Assembly: GCA_051530055.1 (NCBI GenBank)
Contig: CM121342.1
Location: 2,356,001 to 2,420,000, forward strand
Source of the DNA: Neoechinorhynchus agilis
Lineage: Eukaryota; Acanthocephala
Reading direction: 5' to 3'
Length of the DNA: 64,000 nucleotides
Shown here one piece after another: positions 57,299 through 64,000 of the stretch. The notes beneath the pieces are model-generated. The model had not been told where the DNA came from and made no database searches. It worked only from the letters and a program-made list of their open reading frames with translations. The first letter of the stretch is position 1; each line of letters opens with the position of its first letter. The translations under genes were made by a program, and so were the position numbers.

Positions 57299-59429
57299 TC
57301 AATCACGGCTACACTTAATACAAGACTCGTATACTGTCCCATTCGCAAGGGAATTTGAGGTCGCTGTAGTCTCATCCACAAAGTCAGAATCGTCAACGGA
57401 ACCAACTGGAAGTTGTGCCAGTGGGCTTACTCCGGTCCCGACGGTCTCCTCCGTCGTCGAAGCATCCCTAAACAGAAATAGTTGCACAAAGTCTTTATTG
57501 TGAGTAGTACTCACTTTACATCCAGCTTTAATGAGTGTATTTGCTCAAGTTTACACGATCTTTCAACGCTATTGAACTCGTTCAAATACTCGATTACGTC
57601 TTCAGCGGCAAGATCGTCTGAGGAATTCGAGTTTGATGGGCCGCCATTCTCTGAAGATCTTCTTAGCAGCAGAATTGGAATTATTCCATAGGTGTAAGTC
57701 AACATTAAAGGAATGCAGACGGCTAAAAGAGAAGACGAGTTCAGCTTTTGATTAGATTGGGTTTTTTCATAATGCTTCTAGCGAACATTTTAACGTGTCT
57801 GTCTGAAAAGCAAGTCTTTAAAGTCACGTAGATTTCTATGATTGTCTTCAAAATTCCGCGTAAATAAAAACTTGGGAAATTTTACAACGTTTTAATTTGA
57901 CCGTCGCTGCTTCCAGCAATTCGCTTTTTGAAACAATGGCAAAAAGTCCTAATATTTAAATGTCGATATGTTAGGAAGTTTCGAACCTCGTCGTCGGGGG
58001 GGTGTTCATCATCAGTTTGTTAGTTAGTAACAGAGGCTGATGAACTCCTTAAGAGGTTCGCAGAACGTCTTGAATAAGAAATCATTTACCGGTGTGTAAA
58101 CTTTTGTAAACAACAATTCCTAGTATTTAAAAATTGATATGGTAAACTATAATTCAGGAGCGGAAGATTCAAACTCACCAACAGCAACCGCCGCGATTGC
58201 AGGTGATGCCAGTGCAGCTCCACAGGCTGTCGCAGTCACAATACAAGATCTGAATCGGTTCTTTTTAAGTTTCTTATATACCTTTAAAGTCAAAAGATGA
58301 TTAAAAAGCTGGGCCATAAAGTGGCTCTCACCTTTCTAGCCGTGAAAAAGGGCAGTCCAACGATAATGGTCGGAATTGAGACACAAGCAAGGACAACAAA
58401 CGCGACAGGTGCTCCCAACAGAGCCATACACTGCCAAATAATCTTCTTTCTTCGGCTCCATCGTTTCCTTCCCCAGAAAGTGCAACCAGTAGGACTGAGG
58501 AAATGAAGATCACTAATGACTTTATTACAAAGCCAACAGAATTCAGTGTTGCACATTGAGCAGGTCATGTGATTGCATGAGCCATCTTCCATTTTCATGA
58601 TAGGAACCGAACAGTTAGGACATCGTTTCATCAACATAAATCCGGGTTTTATAGTCTTTTTACCATTGCTGCCGTCGTGTCTCCTCCGTTTTGATCGGTT
58701 TTCATACATTTCCTGCTGATGGCAGATCTTATTTGGATGCCAGTGCTTCTTACAGAAGTAGCAGAACGAAGTGTTACAATAGGGTCGAAGGCAATGGATG
58801 ATTGGACAACTTGGCGATCCAATGACAGCGTAATGGCAGTCTGGAGCTGGACACCATCGAGTATCCTGGATACTTTGAAGCACTCGCCGAACCATAAATT
58901 GCTCATACTTATTCACAAACTCTTTACCGTCGCCATAAACACCGCCAACCAGTTCGATGTTGCTATCGTCGGAATTGGTGAGTAGAATTCGGTAAATGTC
59001 ACTTGGATGAATCTGTTGGTCGCATTCAGGAAGTGGGCATTCCATCAGAACTCGACTTTCTGAAATGGACATCTTCATCATCGTGAATAGGCATTCTTTA
59101 CAGAACTTATGCCCACATGAGTGCCGAAGACATTCTACGTTAGAGCTTTTGCTCAAGCACAATCGACATGTGATGTAGTTTTTGTGTTGATTTGACTTGG
59201 AAATCGCCGGCTTTGTTTGTTGGGGTCGCGAAAGTAGTGGTTCACCTTCATTGGTACCGGTGGTCGTCGCTGAGCTCATGTGGTGGTGATGGTGGTGGTG
59301 AAGGCGATGCCGGCGTTTGGACAAACGTTGACGCCGATTTAAACGAGGACTTGTCCGTCGCATCGACAATGGTGAATCCAAAGATCGATTACTTGATGAT
59401 CCACACACTAGCTCAAATATAGAGGACAT
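57299..59429 (-). CDS. RNF19: RNF19-like RBR E3 ubiquitin ligase
   Basis: Four exons (58332-59429, 58179-58281, 57515-57722, 57299-57467) splice in frame. RING1 is CRLCLSKSSNVECLRHSCGH with KFCKECL. The IBR region has TRWCPAPDCHYAVIG and SFCYFCKKHWHPNKICH. RING2 has RCPNCSVPIMKMEDGSCNHM, with the catalytic Cys expected in MTCSMCNTEFCWLC. Next come SPTGCTFWGRKRWSR and two transmembrane segments (ALLGAPVAFVVLACVSIPTI and the exon 2-3 stretch ACGAALASPAIAAVAVAVCI), ending GIIPILLLRR. This is the RNF19A/B (Dorfin) layout: a membrane-bound RBR ligase that forms a thioester with ubiquitin. A His run (HHHHHHH) lies near residue 45. I start at the ATG of MSSIFELVCGSS because the longer frame begins with GTG. 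Intron 2 is long because of an inserted R1 copy. Confidence 0.93.
57962..58145. repeat. R1 family copy 6, in an intron of the RBR ligase gene
   Basis: Two facing parts. On the minus strand, 58015-57978 reads CTGATGA, a 26-nt spacer ending GGTTC, then GAAAC. On the plus strand comes GGCTGATGAACTCCTTAAGA, then GGTTCGCAGAACGTC and the family's right flank. It sits in antisense and sense arrangement within intron 2 (58178-57723). Confidence 0.75.
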
Positions 59430-60720
59430 GTGCACGTGTGAAGCTTCTCGATATCCGGTGATTGGCTTTATCGATCTAATATCACGAGATAGATATCTAC
59501 AACTTTACGGAGGTAAAAAGAAGACGAACGGCATTTGACGCTCATAATTCTTTTATTTAGGATTATTTATTGTACATTGACAAAAAACACACCGCGCTTA
59601 CGAGGTTCAAAAGCAGTCGCGACTTTTTCTTTGTAAGAGATTCGCGACTTTTTTAAGCTGGTTGTCAGGCTCGTCAATGTGGCACCCTCCTATCAAGTCT
59701 GCTTAAGCTCACGAATGTGAACAAGACTGCCGAAAAAGCGGCGAAGACGAAAATAATCTTAATGTGGTAAAACACCGAGTTTAAAAAAAGAGAGATTAGA
59801 TAACAAATTTGAAAGCTTAACTGTCGATTAAATAAAAGCAGAAAATAGATCAGACTGAAAATATTCTTTAAATTTTGTTCATGTCAAACGGTTAAAATAG
59901 GATGACTTTTATTTTTTATTTATCAAAATTTTTTAGGGTATAAATTTAAAATTGTGACTACCTCGCCTTATCAATCATTGTAAAATCTAATTGAAGTACC
60001 ACCTCGATGGATTTTCTCGATATGAATAACTTCAAAAAAGCGGTTGTTAAAAGATATAAAAAAAGTTTATAAAAAGAAATTTTTTGGGAGCATAATAACT
60101 CCAAAAAATCCGCCACTGATTTTTACAGATATGTATATTGCAAGAATGCAAAATATTGAAGAAAATAATTCTTCATATTAATAATAAAGGACGTTTCACC
60201 CGCAGTTTTCACTTACTGGTAAATAAGCGAAATTCAAAACAGCAAAAATCTTTTGATTTGTTCAGTAAAAAGCCACAAAACCCCGTCGCCACTGACTCAC
60301 AATCTCCGCTCCGTCAGCTTGCACGTCTGAAATGTAAATTAGAGCACGGTGACGAATAAACTGGAGAATGTGAGTCACATGAAATAGCGCCGAAAAGATA
60401 CACGGGATAATTCATGTGAGCTTATTTTTTGCGTAGTTGGTTCTTCACACAGTTATAAAACAAAAAAATAGGCAGTTTCATTGTAAGAAGTTTATAACAA
60501 TTGGTAGACAAACGCTGTGTCGAATAACCATGCACAAATCAACTAAAAACGTTATGAATTTCGACAAGATACCTGGTGAAGTCTTAAAAAACTATTAACT
60601 CGTTCCTTTACGGTACAAATTTAGAATGTTTTATATTACCAAATAAGCGTAGACAAAATAGAAACGATTATCGTTGCGGCAAATGACTTTTTGGGCTATT
60701 AATACATTATAGTTGCCGTA
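59430..60720. other. Upstream region of the RBR gene, no certain gene
   Basis: A 73-codon Lys/Ser-rich frame lies at 60138-60359 (plus), without a recognised domain. Otherwise AT-rich. Confidence 0.35.
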
Positions 60721-62995
60721 AAAAACGATGATGAAATAATCTTCGATTTGAAAATGACAAAAAGAGCAGAATTTTGAGTGCAATCTCAAGGAAACAAGAA
60801 GCTAAAGAAATGAACACTAACGAAAAAGAGTAAAAACAAAAATGCTTTTGAATTATCACTTTCTTAGTCGAACTTTAAATAATGAGATGAAAGGAATATT
60901 GTTTTCAACATTTACGTTGTAGTAAGCAGTTACGAAGATGAAATAATCTTCGATTTCAAAATGGAAAAAGAGTAAAAATTTTGACGAAAAAGAGTAAAAA
61001 CAAAAATGATTTTGCATTATTCACTTTCTTAGTCGAAATTTAAATAATGAGATGAAAGGAATTTTGTTTTCAACATTTACGTTGTAGTTGGCATTTACGA
61101 AGATAAAATAATCTTCGAATTAAAAATGACAGAAAAGAGCACAATTTTGATCAGAATCTCAAGGAAACAAGAAGCTAAAGAAAAACCTGAAAACTAAAGA
61201 GGAAGAGCAACAAAGATGATGTTTTTGAATAATTTTTTTGGTTGAGCTTTAAATAATGAGATGAAAGGAATTTTGTTTTCAACATTTACGTTGTAGTAAG
61301 CAGTTACGATGATGAAATAATCTTCGATTTAAAAATGTCAGAAAAGAGCAGAATTTTTATCAGAATCTCAAGGAAACAAGAAGCTAAAGAAAAACCTGAA
61401 AACTAAAGAGGAAGAGCAACAAGGAAGATGTTTTTGAATAATTGTTTTGGTTGAGCTTTAAATAATGAGATGAAAGGAATTTTGTTTTCAACATTTACGT
61501 TGTAATAAGCAGTTTCGAAGATGAAATAATTTTCGATTTAAAAATGACAGAGAAGAGCAGAATTTTGATCAGAATCTCAAGGAAAAAAGAAGCTAGAAAA
61601 TTGAATACTAACGAAAAAGAGTAAAAACAAAAATGCTTTTGCATTATTCACTTTCTTAGTCGAAATTTAAATAATGAGATGAAAGGAATTTTGTTTTCAA
61701 CATTTACGTTCTAGTTAGCAGTTACGAAGATGAAATAATCTTCGATTTCAAAATGGAAAAAGAGTAAAAATAAAAATGCTTTTGAATTATCACTTTCTTA
61801 GTCGAACTTTAAATAATGAGATGAAAGGAGTTTTGTTTTCAACATTTACGTTGTAGTAAGCAGTTACGAAGATGAAATAATTTTCGATTTCAAAATGACA
61901 GAAAAGAGCAGAATTTTGATCAGAATCTCAAGGAAACAAGAAGCTAAAAAAAGAAACTAAGAAAGAGAAAAATGTTTGATATTTTTTGTGACTTTAAAAA
62001 TGAGATGAAAGGAGTTTTGTTTTCAACATTTACGTTGTAGTAAGCAGTTCGAAGATGAAATAATTTGATTTAAAATGACAGAAAAGAGCAGAATTTTGAT
62101 CGTTGGGGTAAAATGAATACTAACGAAAAAGAGTAAAAACAAAAATGCTTTTGCATTATTCACTTTCTTAGTCGAACTTTAAACAATGAGATGAAAGGAG
62201 TTTTGTTTTCAACATTTACGTTGTAGTCATTCGAAGATGAAATAATTTTCGATTAAATGACAGAAAGAGCAAATTTTGATCAGAATCTCAAGAAACAAGA
62301 AGCTAAAAAAATGAAAACTAAAGAAAGAGCACAAAGAATGTTTTTGAATATTTTTTGGTTGAGCTTTAAAAATGAGATGAAAGGAGTTTTGTTTTCAACA
62401 TTTACGTTGTAGTAAGCAGTTTCGAAGATGAAATAATTTTCGAATTAAAAATGACAGAAAAGAGCACAATTTTGATCAGAATCTCAAGGAAACAAGAAGC
62501 TAAAGGAAAACCTGAAAACTAAAGATGAAGAACAACAAAGATGTTTTTGAATAATTGTTTTGGTTGAGCTTTAAATAATGAGATGAAAGGAGTTTTGTTT
62601 TCAACATTTACGTTGTAGTAAGCAGTTTCGAAGATGAAATAATTTTCGATTTAAAAATGACAGAAAAGAGCAGAATTTTGATCAGAATCTCAAGGAAACA
62701 AGAAGCTAAAAAAATGAATACTAACGAAAAAGAGTAAAAACAAAAATGCTTTTGCATTATTCACTTTCTTAGTCGAAATTTAAATAATGAGATGAAAGGA
62801 GTTTTGTTTTCAACATTTACGTTGTAGTTGGCATTTACGAAGATAAAATAATCTTCGAATTAAAAATGACAGAAAAGAGCACAATTTTGATCAGAATCTC
62901 AAGGAAAAAGAAGCTAAAGAAAAACCTGCAAACTCAAGAGGAAGAGTAAAAACAAAGATGCTTTTGAATTTCCTACTTTCTTGGTTGAAATTTTA
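60721..62995 (+). repeat. Tandem satellite, units about 142-210 bp
   Basis: The landmark ATGAGATGAAAGGA recurs about every 142 to 210 bp, at about 60882, 61046, 61256, 61465, 61674, 61816, 62000, 62186, 62372, 62578 and 62786. It is followed by TTTTGTTTTCAACATTTACG and TTGTAGTAAGCAGT. Length differences come from gain or loss of inner blocks such as CAGAATCTCAAGGAAACAAG. Units differ at many places, so the array is not freshly amplified. No coding potential. Confidence 0.9.
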
Positions 62996-63100
62996 CACAA
63001 GGAATGAAAGGAGCATTTTTGAGACGACCTTTTGTGAGGCTATTTTTTCTTTTAACCTTTACATGAGTCCTGGACGAGTATGTAATTGTGGAAAAGGATA

Positions 63101-63299
63101 TTATTCTCGTTCCTAAAAAGTTTTAAAGAGGTTCTTCGGAGTTCGTAAGCGACAAGATCCCACTCACATAGACATTTTCGAGTATGCCGTAAGCGGCTTG
63201 CTCTCGCGCGTTATATCCACAGATTCGCGCAAAAGAGCGGAGGAATAAAAAGACGAACACGATAAAAAAAGGAGCGATTGCTTCACAAATATTGGTCAT
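63101..63299 (-). CDS. Possible small membrane protein gene
   Basis: ATG at 63299, exon 1 to 63168, a 55-bp intron (GTGAGTGGG to AACTTTTTAG), and a short exon 2, 63112-63101, ending in TAA. The product is 47 residues: MTNICEAIAPFFIVFVFLFL, then RSFARICGYNAREQAAYG and ILENVYERE. There is one transmembrane helix at residues 9-22. The splice signals are strong, but the product is small and no family was recognised. Confidence 0.45.
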
Positions 63300-63915
63300 T
63301 GTTCGATTTCTTGAGTGAAAAAAGAATTGACACCACTTGAGTTGACATTACCTCTTGGTTGTCCAAATATATCGTCCGGGATGACGCAACCAATTGGAAT
63401 TCTGAAATTTCTGTCGATTCATCCAAAAAAGGCTTTATAGAAGAAAATCTGTCGGACGTCCGAACAAAAACGCTTTAATCAGAGACAAATCTAATTTTAC
63501 AGTTCATTAATTGTGGAAATTTTGCAGTTTTATTTTTAACAACAATGTCAGAAAATTAAAATATCTTCTATGGACGCTCTTGGATTCGTATCGATATCCC
63601 ATTGGCGTTTAAAATTCATTATTTCGATACACTTAGATGCGCTTCGAGACACGCCAAAGGAATAAAGGACGCTTATTTCGCTTGATTAACCATGTAGACG
63701 GAAACCAATTTAAGCATTTGCCAAATCGAATTGTAGTCAATTGCTTTGTGAGCGTCAATTATCATGGGCAAAAACAATGAATACAATGGGTCAATGGTAT
63801 TTAATTAGATTTAATTGATGCAAAATTCATGATTTGTGAGAATAGTTAGGAGCTTTTATGCTCCATTTTTAAATTATTATGTTCAGTTGGTCAATATTTT
63901 AAATTAGGATTATTT
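63300..63915. other. No gene recognised
   Basis: AT-rich flank between the possible small gene and the cut-off R1 copy. Confidence 0.4.
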
Positions 63916-64000
63916 TTTAGGACACTTAGCGTCTATTAATAACTAACAAACTAATCATGAACCCCTTAAGAGGTTCGCAGAACGTCTTTAATAAATAATC
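63916..64000 (+). repeat. R1 family copy 7, cut by the window end
   Basis: AACTAACAAACTAATCATGA, then ACCCCTTAAGAGGTTCGCAG, then AACGTCTTTAATAAATAATC. The rest lies beyond the window. Confidence 0.7.

Noticed and set aside
58290-59435. The long frame of the RBR gene as a complete single-exon protein.
   Set aside because: The last residues (VRATLWPSF and on) are intron sequence. Splicing to 58281 gives the RNF19-type membrane segments.
1-64000. CRISPR arrays, bacterial operons, rRNA and tRNA genes.
   Set aside because: Introns and animal proteins show nuclear eukaryotic DNA. No spacer-repeat pattern and no convincing tRNA or rRNA sequence was seen.

Overview
The window looks like nuclear DNA of a small-genome animal. 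Several genes are metazoan in kind: Sec61 beta, an SH3-SH2 adaptor like GRB2, an RNF19-type RBR ubiquitin ligase, a homeodomain protein, a dynein light intermediate chain and an HP1-like chromo shadow protein. Most introns are 40-55 bp with GT-AG ends and a T-rich acceptor. Many start codons sit a few bases after an AG acceptor-like site, and two genes are only 71 bp apart on one strand. That is what SL trans-splicing and operons look like, so a nematode is my best guess, but this is inference.

Layout. 0.7-10.1 kb is a compact gene block: a secreted protein, a homeodomain gene, an HP1-like gene, dynein LIC, proteasome beta-2/PSMB7, Sec61 beta and the GRB2-like adaptor. 10.2-16.2 kb is a tandem array of about 318 and 345 bp units enclosing a decayed CR1-like LINE. 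16.3-46.5 kb is the most unusual part. Two pairs of long, nearly identical inverted repeats interlock in the order A - X - B - A(inverted) - Y - B(inverted). X holds the ISY1 splicing-factor gene and a mucin-like gene. The arms hold small predicted membrane-protein genes, a four-helix membrane protein gene and a Penelope-like retroelement fossil. A and A' share a promoter and a start codon but then carry wholly different cassettes. 46.7-49.0 kb is a 5'-truncated RTE-like LINE. 51-59.5 kb is a second gene block: a PEBP-like protein, mitochondrial acyl carrier protein, an EF-hand protein and an RNF19-like RBR ligase. 60.8-63.0 kb is a tandem satellite, followed by a possible small membrane-protein gene.

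A dispersed repeat family that ends in a conserved block (consensus GTACCTCACATATCGAC) occurs at seven or so places, two of them in introns of host genes. One copy has a hammerhead-ribozyme-like core, as known from Penelope-like element termini. One end of inverted-repeat arm B lies inside a copy of this family.

The housekeeping genes do not form one pathway. They cover protein turnover, ER translocation, transport, splicing and mitochondrial metabolism, as in an ordinary euchromatic segment. The repeat-rich middle is the accessory part.
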